From contig JAAYLH010000117.1 in assembly GCA_012521995.1 (NCBI GenBank), forward strand, positions 1 to 43,608: a stretch of 43,608 nucleotides of DNA. Reading direction: 5' to 3'. How positions within the stretch are numbered: the first letter of the stretch is position 1; each line of letters opens with the position of its first letter. The stretch is from Bacteroidales bacterium. GTDB lineage: Bacteria > Bacteroidota > Bacteroidia > Bacteroidales > UBA7960. Shown in pieces: positions 26,746 to 35,571 of the stretch. The translations under genes were made by a program, and so were the position numbers. The notes beneath the pieces are model-generated. The model was given only the letters and a program-made list of their open reading frames with translations. It was not told the origin of the DNA and ran no database searches.

Positions 26746-27717
26746 TTATTTATTCCTGAGTTCCTTTACTGCCTCTATAATCTGGGGCAGCACTTTCTGC
26801 GCATCGCCCACAATTCCGTATTGCGCAGCCTCAAATATGGGGGCCGATTTATCGTTGTTGATTGCAACAATGTATTTCGAGGAACTGACCCCCGCCAAGT
26901 GCTGGGTTGCCCCGGAAATCCCTACAGCAAAATACAGATTGGGAGCTATGATCTTCCCGGTCTGTCCAGTATGCTCTTCATGAGGCCTCCAGCCTTCATC
27001 CGACACAGGCCTTGAGCAGGCAGTGGCGGCATTCAAAAGCTCTGCCAATTCCACAATAGGCTGCCAGTTGTCAGGCGACTTCATTCCACGCCCCCCTGAT
27101 ACCACGATCTCGGCATCTGTAAGCAGGATATTGCCTTCCTGCTTCCTGATTTCAATGACCTCGGTCTTCACCTCAAGACCTCCCAAATCGGTCTGGAGGT
27201 TTTCAACAGTGATATCAACAGGCTTCTCACCAAGGTCGAACGAGTTTTGCAAGAGGGTGATTATCTTCACTGGTGTGTCAAGCAACAGCTGCGCAAACGC
27301 ATTACCCGAAAAGACTTTTTTGCTTACAACAAAGGGGTCGGTGCTCAGGGGTAGTTTATTCACGCCTGAACCCAGAGCTGCCTTTAGTCTTACCGATAGT
27401 CTGGGCGCAATTGATTTCCCTGCATTGTTACTGGCCAGGATGATTACTTTCGCCCCTTCTTTTTGGGCTAGCTGAGCAATGAGCCCTGAATATGCCTGGC
27501 TGTCGAACTGCTTTAACCGCTTGTTATCGGCTGCAATAACCTTTTCAACACCAAATCTTCCCAGTTGTTTCAATTCGCTTTCCTCAACATTTCCAATGGA
27601 AACTGCAATCAGTTTGGTGCCCAACATTTCGGCTATCCTGGCACCATATGAAGCCAGCTCAAAGGTGAGTTTCTTGAATTTGCCGTCCCAATTTTCGGCA
27701 TAGATTAATACTGACAT
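26746..27717 (-). CDS. etfA: Electron transfer flavoprotein alpha subunit
   Basis: This 323-residue protein has the C-terminal FAD-binding domain with the ETF-alpha signature [17 protein letters not shown] (about residues 266-282), continued by [10 protein letters not shown]. An Arg-containing segment [11 protein letters not shown] marks the start of the FAD domain. The N-terminal alpha/beta domain begins [16 protein letters not shown]. It forms a heterodimer with EtfB and carries electrons from dehydrogenases. It is 59 bp after etfB. Whether this ETF is of the simple or the bifurcating class cannot be decided by eye. Confidence 0.94.
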   Translation of the reverse strand: MSVLIYAENWDGKFKKLTFELASYGARIAEMLGTKLIAVSIGNVEESELKQLGRFGVEKVIAADNKRLKQFDSQAYSGLIAQLAQKEGAKVIILASNNAGKSIAPRLSVRLKAALGSGVNKLPLSTDPFVVSKKVFSGNAFAQLLLDTPVKIITLLQNSFDLGEKPVDITVENLQTDLGGLEVKTEVIEIRKQEGNILLTDAEIVVSGGRGMKSPDNWQPIVELAELLNAATACSRPVSDEGWRPHEEHTGQTGKIIAPNLYFAVGISGATQHLAGVSSSKYIVAINNDKSAPIFEAAQYGIVGDAQKVLPQIIEAVKELRNK

Positions 27718-27776
27718 AGGATTGGAAATTTCTTATTGATTTGATTCTAGAATTTTTCTTTTCAATGCATCAAGCA

Positions 27777-28526
27777 TTACAGCAGTTTGGCCTCTTTCTG
27801 CAGCAGGGAAATGAGTTCTCCTGCATTGTCGGGGTCGATAAACTTACAGGCGGCCCTAGGCTGCGGAGGCTCAAACCGAATCACTCGGGTAAAGGCTTCT
27901 GTTGCGGCAGTTTCAATTACTTGTATGGGCTTGGTACGGGCCTGCATGATCCCTCTCATTGAGGCAATTCTCGGCTCTTTGGCAATACCTTTCTGTACGA
28001 TGCCGACAAAAGGCGCGAACACGCTTATCACTTCCTTTCCTCCATCAATCTCACGGATGATCAGCGCCTTACCATCCTCCACCTTCAGGCTTGAGATAGC
28101 CGAAACAGAGGGAAGTTCGAGCATTTCAGCAAGCATTGAACCCACATTTGATCCGTTGTAATCACTTGATTCAATGCCGCAAAGCACCATGTCGAACTGA
28201 CCCGCCTTAATCACTTCTGCCAGGCCAGCAGCCACCTGATAAGCATCATTGAATTCGCCATTAACGCGAAAAGCATTGTCAGCACCCATCGCCAGGGCTT
28301 TTCTGAGGGTGGGTTCTGAGGCGGTCGTTCCCACGTGGGCAATGCTCACCTGATTCACCCCTGCTGATGCATCATCCTTCAACTCCAGGGCACGGGTTAA
28401 AGACAACTCATCCCAGGGATTGATGACCCACTGAACGCCTGCAACATCCAGGCGGGTGTTGTCGTCAGCAAACCTTATCTTAGTCGTCGTGTCGGGCACA
28501 ACACTGATACAAACAAGAATATTCAT
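27777..28526 (-). CDS. etfB: Electron transfer flavoprotein beta subunit
   Basis: This 249-residue protein starts MNILVCISVVPDTTTKIRF and has the ETF-beta elements INPWDELSLTRALELKD (about residues 35-51), the nucleotide-binding GIESSDYNGSNVGSMLAEML and a C-terminal arm. It partners EtfA. It is the first gene of the etfBA-FeS-CCG-acyl-CoA dehydrogenase run, after a 164-bp gap downstream of fabI. Order, spacing and common strand support one functional unit. Confidence 0.94.
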   Translation of the reverse strand: MNILVCISVVPDTTTKIRFADDNTRLDVAGVQWVINPWDELSLTRALELKDDASAGVNQVSIAHVGTTASEPTLRKALAMGADNAFRVNGEFNDAYQVAAGLAEVIKAGQFDMVLCGIESSDYNGSNVGSMLAEMLELPSVSAISSLKVEDGKALIIREIDGGKEVISVFAPFVGIVQKGIAKEPRIASMRGIMQARTKPIQVIETAATEAFTRVIRFEPPQPRAACKFIDPDNAGELISLLQKEAKLL

Positions 28527-28690
28527 GGACGTTTTATTGTTTTGGATTCAAAAAATTCATTCTTCTACAATGCCGCCCGGGTTTTCTTTTCAGGCGTTCA
28601 GAAATAATACTTTCAGCAATATCCGGGAAAATCTGTTTCATCCTCCATGGTGAGCCTGCTAGGCTTGGGTGCGTGAAACAGTGCACCTCA

Positions 28691-29566
28691 TCATTTCTCC
28701 TTTTTTCCCAAAATAAATTCTTTTTCCCCGGGATCATCAAAGCACTCTCCCTGGCAGGTAAAACAACTGGATATCAAGGTGTCGCTGATGCCCATGGTCG
28801 AATATCCACCGTCGTTAAACAGGTTCTGCATCGTCACCTTGCGGGTCAGGTCCGAGAACATCACTATGCAATAATTGGCGCAATCATCAGAAGAGGCATT
28901 GCCCAGGGGCGACATGCAGTTGGCGTAGGCATAAAAACTCTTAAAGCCCGAAACGCCTGTTCCAGCTGTGGTAACCGTTGGCGACTGCGAAATGGTGTTC
29001 ACCCTCACCTTACGCTTTAGCCCGTAATGATAGCCAAAACTGCGGGCAATTGATTCAAGCATGGCTTTGGCTTGAGCCATGTCGCCATACGATGAATAGG
29101 TACGCTGGGCTGCAATATAGCTCAGGGCCAAGACACTGCCCCAGTCATTCATGGCATCCATCTTATAGGCTACCTGCAATACCTTGTGAAACGAGATAGC
29201 CGAAACATCCAGTGTCTTGTTCATATAATTATAATCCAGGTCGGTGTAATGAAGCCCCTTGCGCACATTGGGCGACATGCCCACTGAGTGCAGCACGAAA
29301 TCAATCTTTCCCCCAAGGATGCTCATGCTCTCCTGGAACAGGTTCTCTATCTCGTCCACCTGAGTGATGTCGGCCGAGATGACTTCCGCCTTAATCTTTT
29401 CGCCCAGTCTGAAGATATCGCCCTTACGCAGCGCAATGGGCGCGTTTGTCAATACTAAATGGGCACCGTGTTCATAAGCCTTCTCTGCCACTTTCCAGGC
29501 AATGGAATTTTCATCTAGGGCTCCGAAAATTATACCTCTCTTCCCTTTCAGCAATTGGTTTGACAT
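28691..29566 (-). CDS. fabI: Enoyl-ACP reductase (FabI, Bacteroidota type)
   Basis: This 291-residue short-chain dehydrogenase is the final reductase of fatty-acid elongation (NADH or NADPH dependent). The N-terminal MSNQLLKGKRGIIFGALDEN and the LHSVGMSPNVRK segment match the Bacteroidota FabI form. The active site is YSSYGDMAQAKAM, which gives Tyr-x6-Lys, preceded by the second Tyr in ALSYIAAQR. NTISQSPTVTTAGTGV and VMFSDLTRKVTMQNLFNDGG are conserved. The C-terminal tail is unusual: SSCFTCQGECFDD holds Cys-x2-Cys-x3-Cys. It is 11 bp after recN, in the DUF4835-recN-fabI unit. Confidence 0.92.
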   Translation of the reverse strand: MSNQLLKGKRGIIFGALDENSIAWKVAEKAYEHGAHLVLTNAPIALRKGDIFRLGEKIKAEVISADITQVDEIENLFQESMSILGGKIDFVLHSVGMSPNVRKGLHYTDLDYNYMNKTLDVSAISFHKVLQVAYKMDAMNDWGSVLALSYIAAQRTYSSYGDMAQAKAMLESIARSFGYHYGLKRKVRVNTISQSPTVTTAGTGVSGFKSFYAYANCMSPLGNASSDDCANYCIVMFSDLTRKVTMQNLFNDGGYSTMGISDTLISSCFTCQGECFDDPGEKEFILGKKEK

Positions 29567-29577
29567 ATCTCTTATTT

Positions 29578-31245
29578 TTAATTTCTGACTGAATGAATAA
29601 TAAGTTCGCGGGCGGTTGCCAGCATGACCTCTGTGGGCTTTTCGCCACCCAGCATTTTGGCAATCTCCAGGATGCGGTCCTGATCCTTAATGTTCCTGAT
29701 CTCGGTTCGGGCACGCCCGCCTTCCACAATTTTATATACCAGCAGGTGGGACTCCCCCCGCGAAGCAATCTGTGGTAGATGGGTAATGGCAATCACCTGC
29801 ATCTTTTTCGAAATGCTTTCAAGGATGTTGGCTACCCGCGTCGCAGTCTCCCCCGAGATGCCTGCATCAATTTCATCAAAGATGATGGTAGGCAGCAGAT
29901 TTCTTTTCGAGATCATCGACTTTACGCTAAGCATTAGCCGCGAAAGCTCACCGCCTGATGCCACCCGGGCAATTTCCCTGGGCTCTCCTCCAGGATTGGC
30001 ACTGAACAAAAATGATATCTGATCCTGACCATTGGGCCCAAGCGATGGCAGCACCTGGTGCGATATCCTGAAACTGGCTCCCGGCATTCCAAGCTGGTGA
30101 AGCATCCCGCTTACCCCACTTTCAATTTCCGGAATAGATCCTTTCCGCTTTCGTGAAAGCTCCAGAGCCATCTCCTTCAATTTCTTTTCCATTGTGGCGG
30201 CTTCTTCCCGCTGCTGTTTGATTTCCTCCTCCAGCGAATCAATGGCCTGTATCTTTTCAAGGTAATCCTCGCGGATCCTGACCAATTCCTCCATTTGGGT
30301 GGCGTTGTGCTTCAGAAGTAGTTTGTTAAGCAAATCAATGCGCTGTTCCAGATCAAGGCTGCGCGCAGGATCATGTACCACGCCTTCTGTCTGGTCTTCC
30401 AACTCGGCCTTGAGGTCCTTCACCTCTATTTGAACCGACTCAAAACGGCTGAGCAATTGCCGGTAGTTTTCATTCCAATGAGCAAGAGGCTTTAGCAATT
30501 GGAGAATCTCATTCAGGCTCCCAAGCACATTGGCCTCAGAGTCCTCAAGAACAAACATGGCCTTCTCAAGGTTGTACCTGATCTCCTCCGAATGGTGAAT
30601 CACCTGAAGTTCCCCTTCCAGACGCTCATATTCCAAGGGATCCAGCCTGGCCTTTTCCAGTTCTTCATACTGAAAGCGGAAATAGTCAAGGTCAGCCCGT
30701 GACCGCTTTTCGCGCTGCTCCATCTCTTCCAGCTGGGCCAGGCGCTGCTGCCATTTCCTGTAGCCCTGCCGGAAAGCTCCAACCGCTTCATAATGACGGG
30801 CAAAACTGTCCACCACATCAAACTGGAATGAAGACTCACCCAGCAGCAGGGTCTGGTGTTGCGAGTGGATGTCGATCAGGCGTTCAGCCATTTCCTTCAT
30901 CACCCCGAGGTTTACGGGCGTATCGTTGATGAAGGCCCTGGACTTCCCCTGGGGGGTGATTTCACGGCGGAAACAACTAAGCTCGTCATAGTCGAGTTGG
31001 TGTTTCTCAAAAAGATCATGAAGCGAAAGGCTCGATAGGTCAAAAATTCCTTCCACAATGCATTTGCGGTCGGAGTGCATCAGCACCTGGATATCGGCAC
31101 GCTGGCCCAGGATCAGTGCCAGGGCCCCCAGCATGATGCTTTTCCCGGCACCCGTCTCCCCTGTAATCACCGTAAAGCCTTCACCAAAGTTCAGGTCCAG
31201 TTTCTCGATCAGGGCATAATTTTCTACCAGCAGATGCTTTAACAT
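29578..31245 (-). CDS. recN: DNA repair ATPase RecN
   Basis: The start is set at MLKHLLVENYALIEKL, 14 codons inside the longest frame, because RecN proteins begin this way. That gives 555 residues. It is an SMC-like ABC ATPase: Walker A is TGETGAGKSIML near residue 30, two long coiled-coil arms fill the middle (about 150-370), and the C-terminal Walker B is TIIFDEIDAGISGETA, with the signature VASGGELSRLML upstream. RecN holds broken DNA ends during recombination repair. It lies 69 bp after DUF4835, where TAACTTTG (plus strand 31266-31273) could be a -7 box, and 11 bp before fabI. Confidence 0.95.
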   Translation of the reverse strand: MLKHLLVENYALIEKLDLNFGEGFTVITGETGAGKSIMLGALALILGQRADIQVLMHSDRKCIVEGIFDLSSLSLHDLFEKHQLDYDELSCFRREITPQGKSRAFINDTPVNLGVMKEMAERLIDIHSQHQTLLLGESSFQFDVVDSFARHYEAVGAFRQGYRKWQQRLAQLEEMEQREKRSRADLDYFRFQYEELEKARLDPLEYERLEGELQVIHHSEEIRYNLEKAMFVLEDSEANVLGSLNEILQLLKPLAHWNENYRQLLSRFESVQIEVKDLKAELEDQTEGVVHDPARSLDLEQRIDLLNKLLLKHNATQMEELVRIREDYLEKIQAIDSLEEEIKQQREEAATMEKKLKEMALELSRKRKGSIPEIESGVSGMLHQLGMPGASFRISHQVLPSLGPNGQDQISFLFSANPGGEPREIARVASGGELSRLMLSVKSMISKRNLLPTIIFDEIDAGISGETATRVANILESISKKMQVIAITHLPQIASRGESHLLVYKIVEGGRARTEIRNIKDQDRILEIAKMLGGEKPTEVMLATARELIIHSVRN

Positions 31246-31314
31246 ACAGGAAAAAATTAACGGCCCAAAGTTAAGAAACTTTAGCAAACCAAAAAGAAAA
31301 CTTTAAGCAGACGT

Positions 31315-32241
31315 TTAACGGATTTCAGCTTCTGTACCCTGAGTCATCCTTCGATATTTCGAGCTGTTGGCAGGATCAATTTCGGTAAGTATTTGTATTG
31401 CCTTATTCTTATCCATGGGATTGGCCTCTGTAAACAAATTCACCATTTCATCGCTCTTGGCGGTCATGACCAACTGCATCAGGAAACTCCCGGGGCGCTC
31501 ACGGTGGGCGCGTTGCAGCATCTCGAGGGCAGTAATCACCTCTGCACGACCAGTCTCCATATTCTCAGTCATGCGGTCAAAACCCAAACGGTGATAAGTA
31601 TACATTGCCTCGCGAATGGGGCGATAGGTGGTGTTGAAAATATTCTCCATCAGCCAATAACGGTTGCGTTGGCTTTCATATGACTTCCAGCCACGTTCCT
31701 GCGCATTCTGGGCCAGGTTAACAATGTTCTGTGCCCGTTCAAAATATGGATTGCCCCCATAGGGAGCAAAGCTGTCGAAGTCGAAGCCCAGAATAACATA
31801 TACATAAAAAGCCACCAGCGAGGTCAGGTTCGTGGTAAAGGTATTGTCGGCATATTCCAGGGGCTGGTTTTCAAGATAACGGAAATGCACATCACGGTCC
31901 TGGTGATTAAACAGGGGCGAATCGTAGGAAGTATTAAAAACGGGGCGCCTCGACTGGATCTGTATTGTGCCTTTGTATTCATCACCCAAGCGCTCGTTGA
32001 TGGTGATCATGATGGAGGCCTCAATCCGTTCCTGAGTGTTGAATTGATATTGAGTCCAGTTGCGCTGGTTCACAAACTCATACAGGTCGGCTTGCAGGGT
32101 CTGCATGATCAGCCTGTCGGTCTCAGGCAGACCAGGCGTGCTGATCGACACCATGCAGTTCATTTCCTGCGCCCTCAACGGAAGAGAGGAAAAACCAATA
32201 AAAAAAACTACGACCAGGATCAGTATTCTTTTCATGCGCAT
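31315..32241 (-). CDS. DUF4835 family exported protein
   Basis: The start is taken at MRMKRILILVVVFFIGFSS, since it begins a signal peptide (cleavage near LRAQE) and follows an A-rich AAAATAAAATG. The longest frame begins 105 bp earlier and is unlikely. The mature protein has the DUF4835 features: VNQRNWTQYQFNTQERIEAS near the N-terminus, and ENQPLEYADNTFTTNLTSLV followed by FYVYVILGFDFDSFAPYGG. It also has a C-terminal helical region. The family is nearly confined to Bacteroidota and sits upstream of recN. Its role is unknown, but it is probably periplasmic or outer membrane. Confidence 0.88.
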   Translation of the reverse strand: MRMKRILILVVVFFIGFSSLPLRAQEMNCMVSISTPGLPETDRLIMQTLQADLYEFVNQRNWTQYQFNTQERIEASIMITINERLGDEYKGTIQIQSRRPVFNTSYDSPLFNHQDRDVHFRYLENQPLEYADNTFTTNLTSLVAFYVYVILGFDFDSFAPYGGNPYFERAQNIVNLAQNAQERGWKSYESQRNRYWLMENIFNTTYRPIREAMYTYHRLGFDRMTENMETGRAEVITALEMLQRAHRERPGSFLMQLVMTAKSDEMVNLFTEANPMDKNKAIQILTEIDPANSSKYRRMTQGTEAEIR

Positions 32242-32387
32242 TTTATTTTGCTTCTCTTCTTGGTCTTTCCCTTTGAAATGTGAGCAGACCATTGCAGGGG
32301 TTTGAATTAAAACGAAAAAATCCTTACATATTATGAGCATCAGCACAAATTTCGGGTTTTTTCACCTCTTTTGCTTTCATAAAGATA

Positions 32388-32433
32388 AAAAAAACCTGCC
32401 CAACCGGAATACGGGGACAGGCAGGTTTTTTTT
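32388..32433 (-). terminator. Terminator of the bamD-rpoZ unit
   Basis: AAAACCTGCC (32391-32400, extended by more A) pairs with GGCAGGTTTT (32420-32429, extended by T). On the minus strand a run of eight T follows the stem. It lies just after the rpoZ stop and cuts rpoZ off from the DUF4835 gene. Confidence 0.85.
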
Positions 32434-32442
32434 CAGAAAAAT

Positions 32443-32772
32443 TTATTTCTTGGGTTCCTCTTCTGGGATCCTGAAATAAATATTGTTGTCCTGATATTCG
32501 CTCACGGCAATAAGCGAAGGCTTAGGCAACTGCTCATAATACCGTGCAATCTCGATCTGTTCCCTGTTCTCAAATATTTCCTCCAGGTTGTCAGTCGACG
32601 AGGCGAACTCTTCCAGCTTGCTGTTGAGTTCTTCTTTCATCTCAAGGCCTATCTGGTTTGCACGTTTGGAAATAATAACCACCGACTGGTAAATGTTACC
32701 GGTATCCTTGTCAAACTGCCTCAGGTCGCGGGTAACCGTTGTGCTTTCCGCTTTTGATTTCTTGTAATCCAT
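32443..32772 (-). CDS. rpoZ: RNA polymerase omega subunit (Bacteroidota RpoZ)
   Basis: This 109-residue protein has the omega/Rpb6 core TGNIYQSVVIISKRANQIG (residues 24-42), which binds the beta-prime C-terminus in RNA polymerase. The start (MDYKKSKAEST) and the acidic C-terminus (PEEEPKK) are typical of the Bacteroidota form. It is 7 bp after bamD, a conserved pairing. The two are probably made from the promoter upstream of bamD and end at the hairpin at 32388-32433. Confidence 0.9.
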   Translation of the reverse strand: MDYKKSKAESTTVTRDLRQFDKDTGNIYQSVVIISKRANQIGLEMKEELNSKLEEFASSTDNLEEIFENREQIEIARYYEQLPKPSLIAVSEYQDNNIYFRIPEEEPKK

Positions 32773-32779
32773 GTTCCGT

Positions 32780-33616
32780 TTAATTGTTTTCCGTTATTTC
32801 TACATTTGGGATCAGGCGGGCTATCTCTGCCCTGGCGATATCCCTGAGCCTGGACGATTGACCCAAGTATGGGCTCTCGGGAAAACGCCTTTCCAGTCGC
32901 TGGTGGGCAGCAATGACTTCATTGTACCTTTCCACCTGCTTCTGGTCAATACTATTCCTTGCATATTCGTAGTTTGCCCTGACAATATTAAACAAGGCCT
33001 CTTCACGGTATTTTGTGTCGGGGTAATCCCTGATCAACACATTGAATGTGGTAACCGAGGCCACATAATCCATCAGGTCGAAATACAATTTACCCTGATC
33101 AAAAACTTTCTTCTCCTGCTTATCCCTCAGCTCGTCGATCAGCCTGTTGGCCTCCTCCACCCTTTCACTCGATGGATATCGGTTGATGAAGATCTGAAAC
33201 TCACTGATGGCTTCACGCGTAGTGGACTGGTCGAGGCTCGGACGGGGCGAATCCAGGTATTTGCAATAGGCTGCAAGAAACAGGAACTCCTCCGCATGTT
33301 CGTTCATGGGATAGGCCTGGGTAAAAGTGCGGAAGTAATGGCTGGCCATCACATAATCGCGCACCTTATAATGCGCCATGGCATAATAGTAATTGATCTC
33401 CTCGGCCCTCTGGGTCCCCCTAAAGGCAGGGATCACATCCGTAAACAGCCCGATGGAACGATGATAATCCTCTTTTTCGTAATATTCAATGGCCTTCTGA
33501 AGCTTCAGGTCGTTATCCGTACTTTTCAGCAACTTCTGATACTTGCTGCAGGAGGTACCCAAAAGCAACATAACCATGATCACAAAAACAGGGCGATTTC
33601 CTATGTTTTTTAACAT
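32780..33616 (-). CDS. bamD: BamD: outer-membrane assembly lipoprotein
   Basis: This 278-residue lipoprotein has the lipobox LLGTSC (Cys23). TPR-type helices follow over the whole length, for example AIEYYEKEDYHRSIGLFTDV, EINYYYAMAHYKVRDYVMAS and TREAISEFQIFINRYPSSER. BamD is an essential part of the BAM complex, which folds beta-barrel proteins in the outer membrane. Its place before rpoZ is standard in Bacteroidota. The promoter candidate at 33677-33707 lies 61-91 bp upstream. Confidence 0.93.
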   Translation of the reverse strand: MLKNIGNRPVFVIMVMLLLGTSCSKYQKLLKSTDNDLKLQKAIEYYEKEDYHRSIGLFTDVIPAFRGTQRAEEINYYYAMAHYKVRDYVMASHYFRTFTQAYPMNEHAEEFLFLAAYCKYLDSPRPSLDQSTTREAISEFQIFINRYPSSERVEEANRLIDELRDKQEKKVFDQGKLYFDLMDYVASVTTFNVLIRDYPDTKYREEALFNIVRANYEYARNSIDQKQVERYNEVIAAHQRLERRFPESPYLGQSSRLRDIARAEIARLIPNVEITENN

Positions 33617-33676
33617 GAATCTATTGCAGGATTAAGGTTTCAGGCGCAAAGAACGCAAATTTGCCCGAACAATTTG

Positions 33677-33707
33677 CAAAGGTAACATTTTTTAACGTAT
33701 AACCATA
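33677..33707 (-). promoter_or_regulatory. Promoter candidate of bamD-rpoZ
   Basis: On the minus strand, TATG (33704-33707), 19 bp, then TACCTTTG (33677-33684). The -7 box is an exact TAnnTTTG and the -33 box is 3 of 4. It leaves a leader of about 55 bp to bamD. Confidence 0.6.
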
Positions 33708-33753
33708 TTTTTTCTGATCCCCCCTGAACATAATTTGCTAAAAATATGCAGCC

Positions 33754-34512
33754 TCAAAATGAAAGCCGCTCCCTCAGGCTTCCGTACCCGCTCTTGCTTA
33801 CTGCGACCTTGCGGCCGTTCTTCAAAATGGCCAAATAGGCATCCTTAGAATAGGGCTCAATTTTCTGAATGGCATCCAGGCGCACAATATAGCTGCGATG
33901 CACCCTTACAAAAAAAGCAGGGTCAAGATGATCCTCAAAATATTTCAGGGTTTTCTTCTTCAGAAACTCTTCCCCGCATGTAGCAATCAGCACATAGTCG
34001 TCCTGGGCCTCCAGGCAATAAATGTCTTCTTCGGCAATCACCTGTATTCCCTCGCCCGAGCGCAGCACGATCCGGTCAAGGAAGGCCCCCTCTTCCATGC
34101 GGTTGTTCAGCGCCTTACTTAGCTCTTCACGCTTGCCGTTGCCCGCATCAAGGCTTTGCAATGCCTTCTGCACAGCTACGCGGAAACGCCCGGCCATAAC
34201 AGGCTTTAGCAGGTAATCGAGGGCGTTGTACTCAAAAGCCTTCAGGGCATACTGATCATAAGCCGTGGTAAAGATCACCAACGGCAGGTTTTCCTCATCC
34301 ACCAGTTCAAGCATCTCAAAACCATCGATGCGGGGCATCTGGATGTCGAGAAAGATCAGTTCGGGCTTCAGGCGATTGATCGCTTTCAGGCCCTCAAAAC
34401 CATCCCCATACTCACCCGCAAGTTCAATCTGCTCAAATTCTTTAAGGAACTCCTTCAGCAGGTCGCGGGCAGGCTGTTCATCTTCAATAATCAGGGCTTT
34501 GTAACTTTTCAT
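33754..34512 (-). CDS. LytTR-family response regulator
   Basis: This 252-residue protein has a receiver domain (residues 1-120) with Asp10/Asp11, phospho-acceptor Asp56 in LIFLDIQMP, the Thr in FTTAYD and Lys103 in YLLKPV. The LytTR DNA-binding domain (about 145-250) has YCLEAQDDYVLIAT and FVRVHRSYIVRLDAI. Such regulators bind short direct repeats, usually in their own or neighbouring promoters. Its 5' end overlaps the histidine kinase gene by 29 bp, so they form a pair. It is the last gene of the LiaF-kinase-regulator unit. Confidence 0.94.
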   Translation of the reverse strand: MKSYKALIIEDEQPARDLLKEFLKEFEQIELAGEYGDGFEGLKAINRLKPELIFLDIQMPRIDGFEMLELVDEENLPLVIFTTAYDQYALKAFEYNALDYLLKPVMAGRFRVAVQKALQSLDAGNGKREELSKALNNRMEEGAFLDRIVLRSGEGIQVIAEEDIYCLEAQDDYVLIATCGEEFLKKKTLKYFEDHLDPAFFVRVHRSYIVRLDAIQKIEPYSKDAYLAILKNGRKVAVSKSGYGSLRERLSF

Positions 34513-35566
34513 AATAATTCTTAACAGGCAGGCTCAGGCTGGCCGAGAACACCCCCTGTTCTGCCCTGATGGTCAATAAATTCCCGTTTCCGAATATCAA
34601 CCTCAACCGGTTGCGGATGTTCTCCAGCCCAATTCCTTCCGACCTGAAACGGGCAAATTGCGCGTCGTAGGCATTGCTTACCCTCAACTTCACATCTCCC
34701 CCCGCCTGCTCCACCGAAAAATGGATATTCACAGGCTCCGCGCTTTTCTGAACCCCATGCTTCACTGCGTTCTCAAACAGGGGCTGCAGAATCATTACAG
34801 GGAGGCTTTGCCCTCGCAAGCCAGGGTCAATTTCGAAGGTATAGCCCAACTTCTCCCCAAACCTGACCTTCTCAATTTGCAGGTACGACTCAATGTTTTC
34901 CAGCTCTTTCTCCAGCGGGGCCATTTGCATGGCATCCTGTTTCAAGGCATAACGCAGGAAGTCCGACAGGCGAATCACCATCTCACGAGCCTTGTCAGGG
35001 GCCGTCAATGTCAGGCTGCTGATCGAATTCAGGCTGTTGTATATAAAATGTGGATTCAACTGGTTTTTCAAAGCCTGCAGTTCGGTGCGCTGCACAAGGT
35101 CCTTCAACTGGTTTTCGCGCTCAAGGGCTTCGCGGCTATAACGGATCAGGTAAAAATTATAAAACATCAGGTTGATCAGGATGGCGAATACATAACCCAC
35201 CAGGGCACGGATCCACAGGCTTTTCCTTATAAAGTCAACATAGCCTTGCGTGAAAGAGGTACAGAGGCAGGTCAGGGTAAGGCAGAAATAAACCCAAGCC
35301 CCCAACAGGAACAAGGCAGCAATGAGCGAGGTAAGCAGTTTCTCGGGGCTTTTTTCCGAGTAGCCCCCCGAAAACCGCACCACGTACCATAATGCCAGGA
35401 AAATGACAAAAAACGAAAGGGCACTGCACAGGCTGTCCACCAGGATTACCTGCCAGCCCCAGTCGGTAACCTTATCCAAAACCAGGAAAAGGCCTGCGGT
35501 TGCTATCAACCACAGGCCAAGATAGTAAGCCAGAAATCGTTTGTCGTTCAGGATAAAGTCCTTCAT
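34484..35566 (-). CDS. LytS/YehU-type sensor histidine kinase
   Basis: This 360-residue protein has four membrane helices (about residues 12-30, 42-62, 82-102 and 120-140) with almost no periplasmic loop, then the His_kinase domain. The phospho-acceptor is His173 in QLNPHFIYNSLNS. The ATP-binding part has MILQPLFENAVKHG (N box) and GIGLENIRNRL (G box). The small loops suggest it senses a signal in the membrane. It lies 5 bp after the LiaF-like gene and overlaps the LytTR regulator gene by 29 bp. Confidence 0.93.
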   Translation of the reverse strand: MKDFILNDKRFLAYYLGLWLIATAGLFLVLDKVTDWGWQVILVDSLCSALSFFVIFLALWYVVRFSGGYSEKSPEKLLTSLIAALFLLGAWVYFCLTLTCLCTSFTQGYVDFIRKSLWIRALVGYVFAILINLMFYNFYLIRYSREALERENQLKDLVQRTELQALKNQLNPHFIYNSLNSISSLTLTAPDKAREMVIRLSDFLRYALKQDAMQMAPLEKELENIESYLQIEKVRFGEKLGYTFEIDPGLRGQSLPVMILQPLFENAVKHGVQKSAEPVNIHFSVEQAGGDVKLRVSNAYDAQFARFRSEGIGLENIRNRLRLIFGNGNLLTIRAEQGVFSASLSLPVKNYYEKLQSPDY

Positions 35567-35571
35567 CGGGC

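Noticed and set aside
28534-28740. 68-codon minus-strand frame between fabI and etfB
   Set aside because: It begins inside fabI in another frame and resembles nothing known. A shorter internal start (MKQIFPDIAES) is possible but has no supporting signal, so it was not called.
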